A stretch of 8,805 nt of DNA from JBBTQJ01 sp038065755 (GCA_038065755.1 JBBTQJ010000016.1:1-8805), one strand, 5' to 3'; positions 1-6,679 are shown, counted from the stretch's first letter. Notes: generated from the letters alone by a model not told the origin. Translations and numbers: made by a program.

Positions 1-1
1 A

Positions 2-1069
2 ATGGTAGAAGGTTTTACCCGGCAAGAATTGCTGGAGTTGTCATGGGCAAAGCCCATGATGGGTCAGATAGAGCTTACGAGGGATTGCAATCAGTGGTGC
101 ATTTTTTGCTACAAAGATTGCGGTCCCCAGAAGAACTACGCTGTCCTTTCCACGGCTCAATGGAAGACTATCATCCTGAAGCTTAAGAAGCTGGGAGTTC
201 GCCGTTTGCATTTCTCCGGTGGAGAGAATTTTTTGCATGAAGGATTCGAGGAGCTGGTGGCTTTCGGCAAGGAACAGGGGTTTGAAATATGGATGACGAC
301 AAACGGCACATTCAACTGCAAGGAGGTATCTAAACATTCCGACAACATCATCTTTTCAATCCACGGACTGGAATCCACCCATGATTCGATAACTAAGCTG
401 ACTGGGTCTTTCCGGCGCGCCTGCGACCATATGGTTGAAGCTTCGGCATCGACCAATGTTTCGGTCAATATGGTCCTGGTGAAGCGCAACTACGGCGAGA
501 TCTACGATGTCTTCACATACGTCAATGGGCTTTGTCGGCTTAACATGTTTCACGCAACCATTCCGATTAAGGCTATTTTCGGTGCCAACTATGAGCAAGA
601 AGCTTTGGTAATCACCAGGGAGTTGCTTGACGATTACAGGGCGATAATGGCGCGAATCCCTGCCCACCAGATAGGGTTGAAGCACGGTATCATGAATATC
701 TACTTCAACGATCTGGCCATGTATACTTCGCAGGCGATTCCGTTGCCGAATTGTGCTGCTGGTAAGTACAAGATCGTCATCGATTACGATGGCGAGGTCT
801 ATCCTTGCAACTTCTTCCATTACGAAGGGTTCCGTTGCGGAAATATTCTGACCGGCGATGCGCTGGAGATTTGGCTTAATGGCAGGGGGTTTAATCGCTT
901 CCGTGAGCTGGCCTTACAGGAAGTTATGCCAGAGAAGTGTCATGTATGCGTCAAGAAGCACAAGTGCATGGGCGGGTGCATGGCGTGGACTAAAGAATAC
1001 CTGAAAGGAGGGTTCGGAAATGCCATCGACCTTAGGTGCGAAGCTGGGGATGCATTTGTTGGAGGTTGA
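2..1069 (+). CDS. Radical SAM protein with SPASM domain (first of a pair)
   Basis: This is a radical SAM enzyme that should use a [4Fe-4S] cluster to cleave S-adenosylmethionine and generate a radical on an unknown substrate. The cluster-binding CxxxCxxC motif is at residues 29-36 (C29, C33, C36) and the GGE SAM-binding motif at 73-75. The C-terminal third carries a complete SPASM cysteine set: C251-x12-G-x4-C269, then C313-x2-C316-x5-C322-x3-C326 and a last C346, enough for two auxiliary clusters. SPASM enzymes often modify ribosomal peptides, enzymes (anSME) or cofactor precursors such as PqqA. The length of 355 aa is normal for the family. The first ATG is at base 2, so the true start could lie upstream. 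The gene ends in TGA and overlaps the next gene by 50 nt, implying co-transcription. At about 47-50% G+C it differs from the A+T-rich genes after 2179. The enzyme class is certain; the substrate is unknown. Confidence 0.9.
   Translation: MVEGFTRQELLELSWAKPMMGQIELTRDCNQWCIFCYKDCGPQKNYAVLSTAQWKTIILKLKKLGVRRLHFSGGENFLHEGFEELVAFGKEQGFEIWMTTNGTFNCKEVSKHSDNIIFSIHGLESTHDSITKLTGSFRRACDHMVEASASTNVSVNMVLVKRNYGEIYDVFTYVNGLCRLNMFHATIPIKAIFGANYEQEALVITRELLDDYRAIMARIPAHQIGLKHGIMNIYFNDLAMYTSQAIPLPNCAAGKYKIVIDYDGEVYPCNFFHYEGFRCGNILTGDALEIWLNGRGFNRFRELALQEVMPEKCHVCVKKHKCMGGCMAWTKEYLKGGFGNAIDLRCEAGDAFVGG
1006..1011 (+). promoter_or_regulatory. Shine-Dalgarno site of the second radical SAM gene
   Basis: A perfect AGGAGG lies 8 nt before the ATG at 1020, inside the end of the upstream gene. 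It decides the start at 1020 over a second in-frame ATG at 1050. Such a strong motif is absent before the A+T-rich genes of this window. Confidence 0.75.
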
Positions 1070-2000
1070 GATAACCACTAGATGCAACCTTGATTGCCGG
1101 CATTGCTATAACCGCAACAGGGAAGTTGCGGACATGCCGGTAGTCCAAGTTATCTCGTTGCTGAAATTTGCCGAGGAGAAAGGAGTCTCCTCGTTCGTAA
1201 TTTCGGGCGGAGAGGCGTCCTTACACCCGCAGTTTGATTATTTAGCAGAGTCTCTGCTGAAAATCAAACCTGGTGTGAGAACGGTTTTGCAAACAAACGG
1301 AATTGCCAAGAAAAAACCTCTCGGCCTATTAAAAGGATTTAAGGTCGTCCATATAAGCTACGAGCCGGACGGTTCCGAGGTTAGAAAGGCTACCAGCAGT
1401 GAACTCGTTCAGTTCGCGTTGGCCCTATTGGGAGAAGGAGTCTACGCATATCTGTTTGCTACTGTACATCAGGGCAATATCGACAAGATAGATGCCATGG
1501 TCGCAACAGCTAACAGAGCGGGGTTGAATATAGGATTCAATCTCTGCATTCCAACTCACGAGAATCCTGAGCTGGCCTTATCTCCAGAGCAAACATTAGC
1601 AGCAAGTAGGAAGTTGCATGGTTTGTTTTTACAGAAGAAAATCCTCCGGTTTACCTCTCCGCTGGCCGCTATCTTTCAAGATAAGCGGTCAGAGAGATAC
1701 ATAGGAAACCGTGGTGGATGCACGGCGGGGATCGCAGCTTGTTCCGTAACCGTTGACGGCGACGTTATTCCTTGCCCATTTTTCAGGACTATTACTGCGG
1801 GAAACATCTATGAGCAGGACTTGGAAAAGATTTGGTTCAGCTCAGAGGTTTTTCAAGCGCTGAGAAACAGAAGTAAATTTGATGATCCGTGCGGATCTTG
1901 CAAATTTATTTCTTACTGCGCAGGGTGCAGAAGAAGAGCCCTGGCTCTCTCGGGGAAGATAACGGGGCCCGACCCCGGTTGTTTTTTAAGATTACTTTAG
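1020..2000 (+). CDS. Radical SAM protein with SPASM domain (second of a pair)
   Basis: A second radical SAM enzyme of 326 aa. CxxxCxxC is at residues 22-29 (C22, C26, C29) and GGE at 63-65. The SPASM region has C234-x12-G-x4-C252, then C291-x2-C294-x5-C300 and C303, with a final C321. The C300/C303 spacing is x2 instead of the usual x3, a small departure from the consensus. An extra C241 lies between the first two SPASM cysteines. The start at 1020 is supported by a strong Shine-Dalgarno motif and gives a 50-nt overlap with the first enzyme, so the two are very likely made together and may act on the same substrate or in sequence. It resembles PqqE/AlbA-type maturases in architecture only; I cannot assign a substrate. 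A rho-independent terminator follows directly. G+C content is much higher than in the following genes, suggesting transfer or a composition island. Confidence 0.9.
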   Translation: MPSTLGAKLGMHLLEVEITTRCNLDCRHCYNRNREVADMPVVQVISLLKFAEEKGVSSFVISGGEASLHPQFDYLAESLLKIKPGVRTVLQTNGIAKKKPLGLLKGFKVVHISYEPDGSEVRKATSSELVQFALALLGEGVYAYLFATVHQGNIDKIDAMVATANRAGLNIGFNLCIPTHENPELALSPEQTLAASRKLHGLFLQKKILRFTSPLAAIFQDKRSERYIGNRGGCTAGIAACSVTVDGDVIPCPFFRTITAGNIYEQDLEKIWFSSEVFQALRNRSKFDDPCGSCKFISYCAGCRRRALALSGKITGPDPGCFLRLL

Positions 2001-2005
2001 ACCAT

Positions 2006-2037
2006 AGCGGACAGCAAAAACTGCCCGCTCTTTTTTT
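2006..2037 (+). terminator. Rho-independent terminator after the radical SAM pair
   Basis: A 9-bp stem (AGCGGACAG with CTGCCCGCT, one A-C mismatch) closes a CAAAAA loop and is followed by C and seven T residues. It starts 5 nt after the stop of the second radical SAM gene, so it ends that operon. Confidence 0.85.
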
Positions 2038-2063
2038 GCACAATTTTATGACTTGTATATAAT
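2036..2063 (+). promoter_or_regulatory. Candidate sigma70-type promoter in the 2001-2205 gap
   Basis: TTGCAC (2036-2041) is separated by 16 nt from a consensus TATAAT (2058-2063), starting in the T-tract of the terminator. Transcripts from here would carry a leader of about 135 nt before the gene at 2206. No convincing small ORF or RNA gene lies in that leader. In this A+T-rich stretch a chance match is possible, so support is modest. Confidence 0.35.
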
Positions 2064-2137
2064 TTGACGAATTGTATTTATTTTAAGCGCTCTAAAAATG
2101 ACGAAACTTGTTTTTTAACTGGAGGAAAGTGGCATTC

Positions 2138-2148
2138 GGTTAATAACC
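2138..2148 (+). repeat. Short palindrome in the intergenic region
   Basis: GGTTA-A-TAACC is a perfect 11-bp odd palindrome about 45 bp upstream of the extended -10 promoter of the methyltransferase/glycosyltransferase cluster. Its place upstream of a promoter would fit a protein-binding site, but it is short and could be chance. Confidence 0.2.
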
Positions 2149-2190
2149 ACCTTATTAGAAGTGTAAATTGCGTGATATTTGCGCAAGAAG

Positions 2191-2206
2191 TGGTATAATA
2201 AAAAAA
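2191..2206 (+). promoter_or_regulatory. Extended -10 promoter giving a leaderless transcript
   Basis: TGG followed directly by the consensus TATAAT (2194-2199) forms an extended -10 element (TGnTATAAT). No good -35 box lies 17 nt upstream, which extended -10 promoters tolerate. The expected transcription start, 6-7 nt after the box, falls on the ATG at 2206, so the mRNA would be leaderless. No Shine-Dalgarno motif precedes this ATG, which agrees with that reading. Confidence 0.55.
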
Positions 2207-2445
2207 TGCTAGATCAAAAATTTTGGGAGGAGTATTTTAAGGTTTATGACGTTTTGAATATTGTGGTTCCGTATCAAGAGTTAATGACCGCGTTAGAAAA
2301 TGAATTTGACCTAAGCCATGACGATATTGTATTAGATGTTGGCTCCGGTACGGGAAACTTGATGATAAAAATAAATGGAAAATGTAAAAGGGCTATTGGC
2401 TTAGATTTTTCTGAAGCTGGAATAAATATTAAAAATGGAAAATAA
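2206..2445 (+). pseudogene. Truncated SAM-dependent methyltransferase (N-terminal part only)
   Basis: Only 79 aa remain of a class I methyltransferase. The SAM-binding motif I (VLDVGSGTG) is at residues 42-50 and the acidic end of strand beta-2 (IGLDFSE) at 64-70. The reading frame stops shortly after, whereas full enzymes of this fold need roughly 200 aa or more. The catalytic and substrate-binding parts are missing, so activity is not expected. The in-frame TTG at 2179 is a worse start because it would place the -10 box inside the gene. The last 11 nt overlap the start of the glycosyltransferase at 2435. The truncation looks like a deletion joining the methyltransferase directly to that gene. 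The remnant may still serve as a translated leader that couples translation to the next gene. I favour a decayed gene, but a short expressed peptide cannot be excluded. Confidence 0.65.
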
Positions 2446-3412
2446 TTTTTTAACAATAGGAATTCCCATAAGAAACGAAGAAAAAAATTTAGAATCGTTT
2501 ATTAAATCATTAAGCACAGCCATTAACATACTATGTCATACATTGCCGAAACTTAAAATTGAGGTTTTATTTTGTATAAATAATACAACGGATAATTCGA
2601 AAGACATTGTCAGGAAAATAGCATTTGAAAATATTTCCAATGTTTCCCTCATTGAAAGTGAGCCAGGAAAGATGAATGCTATTACCAAAATTGCACATAC
2701 GAGGTTGTTTAAAGATAGTATGAATTGCTTTATAGATGCCGATATTATATTAGAAAAAAATTGTCTATTAAATTTAGTACAAGATTTACTCGATCATAAA
2801 AATATTTTTCTTGTATATTCTTCTGTTCACCCTAATCAAAACGAACGGCAAGGTTTTATGCAGAAAATACAGAAGACACACTATAACCTAAGGGAACACA
2901 TTAATGCAAGAAAATATTTTCACGGAAGAGCATATATAATAAGGTCTTCTGAAATATTAGAAAGAAATCTTCGCTTATCTAATAAGCACCCTAATTGGGG
3001 GCTTATAAAAGGACCGTATGTTGACGATATTTATCTTTCTCGTGTTATTTTTCACGAATATGGACCAAAGTCTATCAGAGAAGTGACGCGAGCCAAGGTT
3101 TTCTTTTTTCCTCCCAAAAACATTAAAGATTTTTATTTAGGACAAAGAAGATTGTTATTAGAAATAGAGCGCCTGAATTTATTATATCCAGAGCATGTTT
3201 ACATACAAAAAAAATATTTTAAAAAGAAAATTAACTGGTCTTATTTTTTGTATGCAAAATTAAGCGATTTTTTTAAGTATTTGCCCTATTTTTTTATTGA
3301 AGAAGGTACGCGTTTATTGATACGATTTGAAATATTGTTGATATCAATAGGGATTATAAAAATTAAATCAATTTGGAATCCCTTAAAGACTACAAAATAT
3401 GGAAAATATTAA
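2435..3412 (+). CDS. Family 2 glycosyltransferase
   Basis: A GT-A fold glycosyltransferase of 325 aa that should move a sugar from a nucleotide-sugar to a surface glycan or lipid acceptor. The N-terminal signature LTIGIPIRNEEKNLE lies at residues 6-20 and an NNTTDNSKDIV segment follows at 49-59. The metal- and nucleotide-binding DxD motif is D101-A-D103. V-D-D at 196-198 is a candidate for the acceptor-activating acidic residue, and GQRR at 236-239 resembles the arginine motif of family 2 enzymes. The C-terminal part is basic and then hydrophobic (about 283-312), which may bind the membrane. It overlaps the truncated methyltransferase by 11 nt and the next methyltransferase by 14 nt, so the three are one transcript. 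No Shine-Dalgarno motif is visible. G+C is about 28%. Donor and acceptor sugars cannot be told from sequence. Confidence 0.85.
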   Translation: MENNFLTIGIPIRNEEKNLESFIKSLSTAINILCHTLPKLKIEVLFCINNTTDNSKDIVRKIAFENISNVSLIESEPGKMNAITKIAHTRLFKDSMNCFIDADIILEKNCLLNLVQDLLDHKNIFLVYSSVHPNQNERQGFMQKIQKTHYNLREHINARKYFHGRAYIIRSSEILERNLRLSNKHPNWGLIKGPYVDDIYLSRVIFHEYGPKSIREVTRAKVFFFPPKNIKDFYLGQRRLLLEIERLNLLYPEHVYIQKKYFKKKINWSYFLYAKLSDFFKYLPYFFIEEGTRLLIRFEILLISIGIIKIKSIWNPLKTTKYGKY

Positions 3413-3995
3413 TTTAACTAAACTTAACATAGGTTGTGGTAGGGATATACTAAAAAAATTACCCAAGCCATGGCTTAATGTTGATGTTGCTGGCGGTAGC
3501 GCTGATTTCAAATGCGACATACGCCACCTTCCTAAAGAATGGACTAATCGATTTGATGAGGTCCGCGCATCGCATGTTTTAGAACATTTTTTTATGGATG
3601 AGTTTAATGCAATAATTACTGAATGGGTGCGGGTTTTAAAACCAGGCGGCCAATTGCGATTAATAGTTCCCGACTTAGATATTATTATTAATGCTCTAGT
3701 ATGCGGCAAAGACTCTAAGACAAGAAGCGTTGTTTCTATAAATGAAACTACTCCGATTATGACCCAGATATTTGGTTTTGGGTATTGGTCGCGTAATACT
3801 GAATCAGAGTGGAGACATCGATTTATTTTTAATAAGAAACTATTAAAGCAATTGCTTGTTCGCCAAAAATCATTGGAAAAAATATTAACTTATAAAAAAG
3901 AAAAAGACCCTACGGCGTTATTTGGAATAAAAGATGACTCCCAAAACTCATTTTCTTTACTAATAAAGGCGAAAAAGAAATTTAATCAAGGTTGA
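3399..3995 (+). CDS. Small SAM-dependent methyltransferase
   Basis: A class I methyltransferase of 198 aa. Motif I is KLNIGCGRD at residues 8-16, the acidic strand-2 residue is D29 in LNVDV, and the motif FDEVRASHVLEHF (52-64) is typical of the Methyltransf_11-like group. The VLKPGGQLRLIVPDLD stretch (79-94) marks strands 4-5. The core begins at residue 8, so the enzyme has almost no N-terminal extension, as in predicted methyltransferases found in glycan clusters. The ATG at 3399 lies 14 nt before the end of the glycosyltransferase gene, implying translational coupling. A role in modifying the same glycan is plausible from context but unproven. It ends in TGA with the protein fold complete, which argues against UGA recoding. 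The upstream truncated methyltransferase does not resemble it beyond the shared fold. Confidence 0.85.
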   Translation: MENINLTKLNIGCGRDILKKLPKPWLNVDVAGGSADFKCDIRHLPKEWTNRFDEVRASHVLEHFFMDEFNAIITEWVRVLKPGGQLRLIVPDLDIIINALVCGKDSKTRSVVSINETTPIMTQIFGFGYWSRNTESEWRHRFIFNKKLLKQLLVRQKSLEKILTYKKEKDPTALFGIKDDSQNSFSLLIKAKKKFNQG

Positions 3996-4019
3996 TCTCC
4001 TGCATTAAATCAGTATTAA
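3992..4019 (+). promoter_or_regulatory. Candidate promoter for the first Nudix gene
   Basis: TTGATC (3992-3997) and TATTAA (4014-4019) are 16 nt apart, placing a transcription start about 10 nt before the ATG at 4036. The match is imperfect and the region is A+T-rich. The gene could also be read through from 3399-3995, since no terminator separates them. Confidence 0.3.
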
Positions 4020-4035
4020 TTTTAAAATTTAAAAA

Positions 4036-4473
4036 ATGAAAGATAAACAATTATTGACGGTTTCCTTAATTTCAAAAGAAGCGACGATAGAAAAAAATAA
4101 AGTAAGCGCGGTATTTCTTATTGGGTTTTTTGATGAAAAAATTATAGTTACGCGAAACGAACGCGGATGGGATATTCCGGGCGGATACCTTAAAAAAAAA
4201 GAAGAACTCCTTGAGGGTCTTCGCCGAGAAACAGAGGAAGAAGCAGGAGTCTTTTTTACAAACGCTGTTCCTTTTGCAAAATTATCAGCGTCAAATAAAA
4301 ATAAGCATATGGTTTTTTTTGCCAGCAATTCTTGCACATTGAGTAATTTTATAAAAAAGTCGGATGTGTTTGAACGCGATTTGCTGAGCGTTAAAATTTT
4401 TATTAAGCATTACTATGGCGACAAAGATCTAATGTTTGATTTAATCCAAAAGGCCCAAGAATCTCTAAAATAA
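4036..4473 (+). CDS. Nudix hydrolase
   Basis: A 145-aa Nudix pyrophosphatase, a family that hydrolyses nucleoside diphosphates linked to another group (X) using Mg2+. The Nudix box (G-x5-E-x7-R-E-x2-E-E-x-G) is complete at residues 50-72: G50, E56, R64, E65, E68, E69 and G71. It is preceded by WDIPGG, usual for the family. Residue 66 is Thr where an aliphatic residue is common, which is tolerated. The part after the box has no clear specificity motif, so the substrate (oxidised nucleotide, nucleotide-sugar, ADP-ribose or other) is open. The ATG at 4036 has no Shine-Dalgarno motif. The gene comes 40 nt after the methyltransferase and is closed by a terminator shared with the convergent phosphodiesterase gene. 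Confidence 0.85.
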   Translation: MKDKQLLTVSLISKEATIEKNKVSAVFLIGFFDEKIIVTRNERGWDIPGGYLKKKEELLEGLRRETEEEAGVFFTNAVPFAKLSASNKNKHMVFFASNSCTLSNFIKKSDVFERDLLSVKIFIKHYYGDKDLMFDLIQKAQESLK

Positions 4474-4502
4474 GAAAGTTATATTATTATTATGTTTAAC
4501 CC

Positions 4503-4533
4503 AAAAAAAACGCTAATTAGGCGTTTTGTTTTT
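4503..4533. terminator. Bidirectional terminator between convergent genes
   Basis: The stem AAAACGC/GCGTTTT (4507-4513 and 4521-4527) with a TAATTAG loop has a run of T on both sides: TTTTGTTTTT when read on the plus strand and eight T when read on the minus strand. It lies between the stops of the Nudix gene and the minus-strand phosphodiesterase gene and should end both transcripts. Confidence 0.75.
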
Positions 4534-5230
4534 AAATATAGTGGCAATCGGCTATTATATAATCAAGCCCATACTTTTCCAATCGTTTTATTTCTTCAAG
4601 ATTGTCAATCGTCCAAGTTGCTACGGTTAGGCCTGTCTTATGAGCTTTTAATAATAAATTTTTACTGACTAAATATTGTTGAGGAGCGATTCCCGTTGCT
4701 TTACATTTTAATGCAAACCTAATGGGCATTACAGCGTAAAATATATGAAATAGGTTTCTTTTAGTAGATATATTAACAAGAAGCCATCTATGTTTTATTT
4801 CTTCACAGCCAGACAATTGCAAAATAATATGCGGGTAAAATGAAGATACAATAATTTGATTTAATAATTGGCTCTGTCGCAAAACTTTAATCAGCGGTTC
4901 AATGCTTATTTTTTTATCTTTTATATCTATTTGGATTAAAAAAGAAGGAGGAACAATCTTTAAAACTTCTTCAACTGTTAAAAAAGAAAAATTATTTTTT
5001 GTTGCTTCTTTTTTTAATTCTTCAAGAGTATAATCTTTTATATTTCGTTTTAATTGAGAAAATTTCGCGTCGTGAAAAGCAATAAATTCGCTATCTTTTG
5101 TCTGTCTTATATCAAACTCTGCTCCCCAGACATTTTTATTTTGGAGATCCGTTAATAATTTTTTCAGGGCTTCTTTATTGCATATTGTTTCATTGACAAT
5201 CCGATGGGCGATAATGAACGGTTTTTCCAT
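4532..5230 (-). CDS. Glycerophosphodiester phosphodiesterase
   Basis: A 232-aa GDPD-family enzyme, expected to split glycerophosphodiesters from deacylated phospholipids into glycerol 3-phosphate and an alcohol. Visible motifs are IAHR at residues 7-10 (catalytic H9), GAEFDIR at 36-42 (metal ligands E38 and D40), FHD at 52-54 (second catalytic H53), IDIK at 101-104, and TWTID (205-209) near the C terminus. Two departures from the consensus stand out: the usual HRG is HRI, and the Glu normally found in the E-x-K segment is Asp (D102). No signal peptide or membrane segment is seen, so it should be cytoplasmic. It starts 4 nt after the regulator gene on the same strand, with no Shine-Dalgarno motif, so the two form an operon. 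Patescibacteria commonly lack full lipid synthesis, so a role in reusing host-derived lipids is an attractive inference. Confidence 0.85.
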   Translation of the reverse strand: MEKPFIIAHRIVNETICNKEALKKLLTDLQNKNVWGAEFDIRQTKDSEFIAFHDAKFSQLKRNIKDYTLEELKKEATKNNFSFLTVEEVLKIVPPSFLIQIDIKDKKISIEPLIKVLRQSQLLNQIIVSSFYPHIILQLSGCEEIKHRWLLVNISTKRNLFHIFYAVMPIRFALKCKATGIAPQQYLVSKNLLLKAHKTGLTVATWTIDNLEEIKRLEKYGLDYIIADCHYI

Positions 5231-5234
5231 TTTT

Positions 5235-6656
5235 TTAAATAATATCTTTAGCGCACCTGAAACCTATATTATCATATTTTTTATCCGCGTATTCTATTGT
5301 TTTATAAAAACATTGGGCGGTGGTCTCATTATTGCTCCACGAGCCGCCTTTTATGATATAAGAATTTTTTTCGTCGCCTGTGGTGTCTGTCCATTCCCAA
5401 ACATTGCCCGCCATATCATATAAACCATAATAGCTTTTGCCTAAAGGATATTTTTCAACAGGAGTAGTTCCTTTGTTTTTTCTCAATATATTGCAAAAAT
5501 TAACATCAAAATTATTGCCCCAAGGATATATTCTTTTATCGCTTCCCCTTGCCGCCTTTTCCCACTCTTCCTCTGTTGGTAATCTTTTTCCGCTAAAATT
5601 AGCGTATGCTTTTGCATCATACCACGAAATATTATAAATAGGATAGTTTTCTTCGCCCTTTGGCATTTGTCCGTTTTTCCAGTGTTCGGGAAAATGATAA
5701 CCGGTTGCCTTAATAAATTTTTGATATTCTGCGTTGGTTACAGGTGACTTATCTATCAAATACGAATCTAAAAATATTTTTTTAGCGTTTAATTCCCCTC
5801 CGGAATAAAAATAACCGCCCGGAATTAATTGCATTTCGCTCGGAAAAACTTTTTTTTCATCGGTTTTTTGGTCAGAATAAATAGTTTTTTCCCAAAGCAG
5901 TAAAAATAAAGATAAATATGTTTGTCTGATTGTTCTATCCGAAATCATCAGACCTTTTGGATTTTGGGGATTCCACGAAAACATAAATAAAAATTTATCA
6001 GAAATTAAAAGTCCGTCGGAAAACGGATAATCGCTTTTTTCTAAAAATTTAACCTTTATTGATTCGCGATTCCACATACTATTTTTTTCCGCGTCTTCTT
6101 CTTTTGGAACTAATATATATAAAGTTATTTTTTTCCGAGACAACTCTTTCAAAAAAGAATCAAAAACTTTTTTCTCATAAATATTATAAGGGCTGTCAAC
6201 ACTGGCGATTAAGTACATTTTTTCTTTTGAATTATCCATCGCCCTATACAGCATTTGTCTTAAAGACAAAAAGGTGCTGAAAGTTTCCACCGACAAAGAA
6301 TCATTTTCTTGCTGGATTTTTTTATCAAGCAAAAGAGATGGCAATTGATTTTGTATTTCGGAAATTTGTTTTTCTTTTTGCAAAAGCATTCCTTTTATTT
6401 CTTCTGCGGACACGGAATTAAATAATTGCTTTTTCCCCGAAATATTTTCTTTCTGCAAAACTTCTTTTTCTATAAGCTGGTTTATAATCTGGTAGACGGC
6501 CGCTCTGTTAATATTCAATTCTTTGGCAATAGTTGAAGCCGGAAGGGGACCGCTAAAAAAACACAGGGAAAAAACATCTCTTTCTTTTCCTTTTATGTCA
6601 AGAATATCTAAAAGATTTTCTAATAGCGGATTTTTTTTATAATTTTTCTTTATCAT
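5235..6656 (-). CDS. TrmB-like regulator fused to an FGE-like (sulfatase-modifying factor) domain
   Basis: A 473-aa two-part protein. Residues about 20-85 form a winged helix-turn-helix of TrmB type (LPASTIAKELNINRAAVYQI at 38-57), followed by a Lys/Glu/Gln-rich helical linker (about 86-118). Residues about 120-262 resemble the TrmB effector region. Residues about 275-473 match the formylglycine-generating-enzyme/SUMF1 fold: MQLIPGGYF (275-283), VTNAEYQKF (306-314), RLPTEEEWEKAARG (358-371), YPWGN (377-381), GLYDMAGNVWEW (411-422), GGSW (437-440) and GFRCAKD (465-471). In true FGE two cysteines follow GGSW at +2 and +7; here these positions are N442 and A447, with only a nearby C449. FGE oxidase activity is therefore unlikely and a binding role is more likely. 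No signal peptide is present, which fits a cytoplasmic DNA-binding protein. It leads an operon with the phosphodiesterase and is divergent from the secreted-protein gene. The effector and target sites are unknown. Confidence 0.85.
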   Translation of the reverse strand: MIKKNYKKNPLLENLLDILDIKGKERDVFSLCFFSGPLPASTIAKELNINRAAVYQIINQLIEKEVLQKENISGKKQLFNSVSAEEIKGMLLQKEKQISEIQNQLPSLLLDKKIQQENDSLSVETFSTFLSLRQMLYRAMDNSKEKMYLIASVDSPYNIYEKKVFDSFLKELSRKKITLYILVPKEEDAEKNSMWNRESIKVKFLEKSDYPFSDGLLISDKFLFMFSWNPQNPKGLMISDRTIRQTYLSLFLLLWEKTIYSDQKTDEKKVFPSEMQLIPGGYFYSGGELNAKKIFLDSYLIDKSPVTNAEYQKFIKATGYHFPEHWKNGQMPKGEENYPIYNISWYDAKAYANFSGKRLPTEEEWEKAARGSDKRIYPWGNNFDVNFCNILRKNKGTTPVEKYPLGKSYYGLYDMAGNVWEWTDTTGDEKNSYIIKGGSWSNNETTAQCFYKTIEYADKKYDNIGFRCAKDII

Positions 6657-6670
6657 AATTTATCTTTTTT

Positions 6671-6679
6671 ATTATAACA
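6671..6679 (-). promoter_or_regulatory. Second candidate promoter of the regulator gene (extended -10)
   Basis: On the minus strand TGT directly precedes TATAAT (6671-6676), an extended -10 element, 14 nt before the ATG at 6656. It would give a leader of only about 7 nt. No matching -35 box is seen. It may act in addition to the stronger promoter at 6701-6729. Confidence 0.4.

Noticed and set aside
356..820. Minus-strand open frame of 154 codons inside the first radical SAM gene
   Set aside because: It is antisense to a gene with complete catalytic motifs and shows no domain of its own.
1067..1069. Possible UGA recoding as in Gracilibacteria and Absconditabacteria
   Set aside because: TGA ends the first radical SAM gene and the methyltransferase at 3995 just where the folds are complete. 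Read-through would add only a few residues, and no gene has in-frame TGA codons.
2098..2118. Tiny ORF (ATG ACG AAA CTT GTT TTT TAA) as a peptide precursor for the radical SAM enzymes
   Set aside because: Six residues with no ribosome site and placed after the operon terminator; far too short for a precursor.
2121..2155. GGAGG followed by GTG at 2129 and a weak GTGG/CCAC hairpin
   Set aside because: The spacing of 3 nt is too short and the frame stops after four codons. The hairpin is weak and has no T-run.
5235..5350. Variable region of a diversity-generating retroelement at the end of the FGE-like domain
   Set aside because: FGE/C-type-lectin folds are frequent retroelement targets and such elements are known in Patescibacteria, but I see no reverse transcriptase and no second copy of this segment as a template repeat in the window.
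5235..6656. Active formylglycine-generating enzyme
   Set aside because: The two cysteines after GGSW needed for catalysis are replaced by Asn442 and Ala447, no sulfatase gene is nearby, and the N-terminal half is a DNA-binding region.
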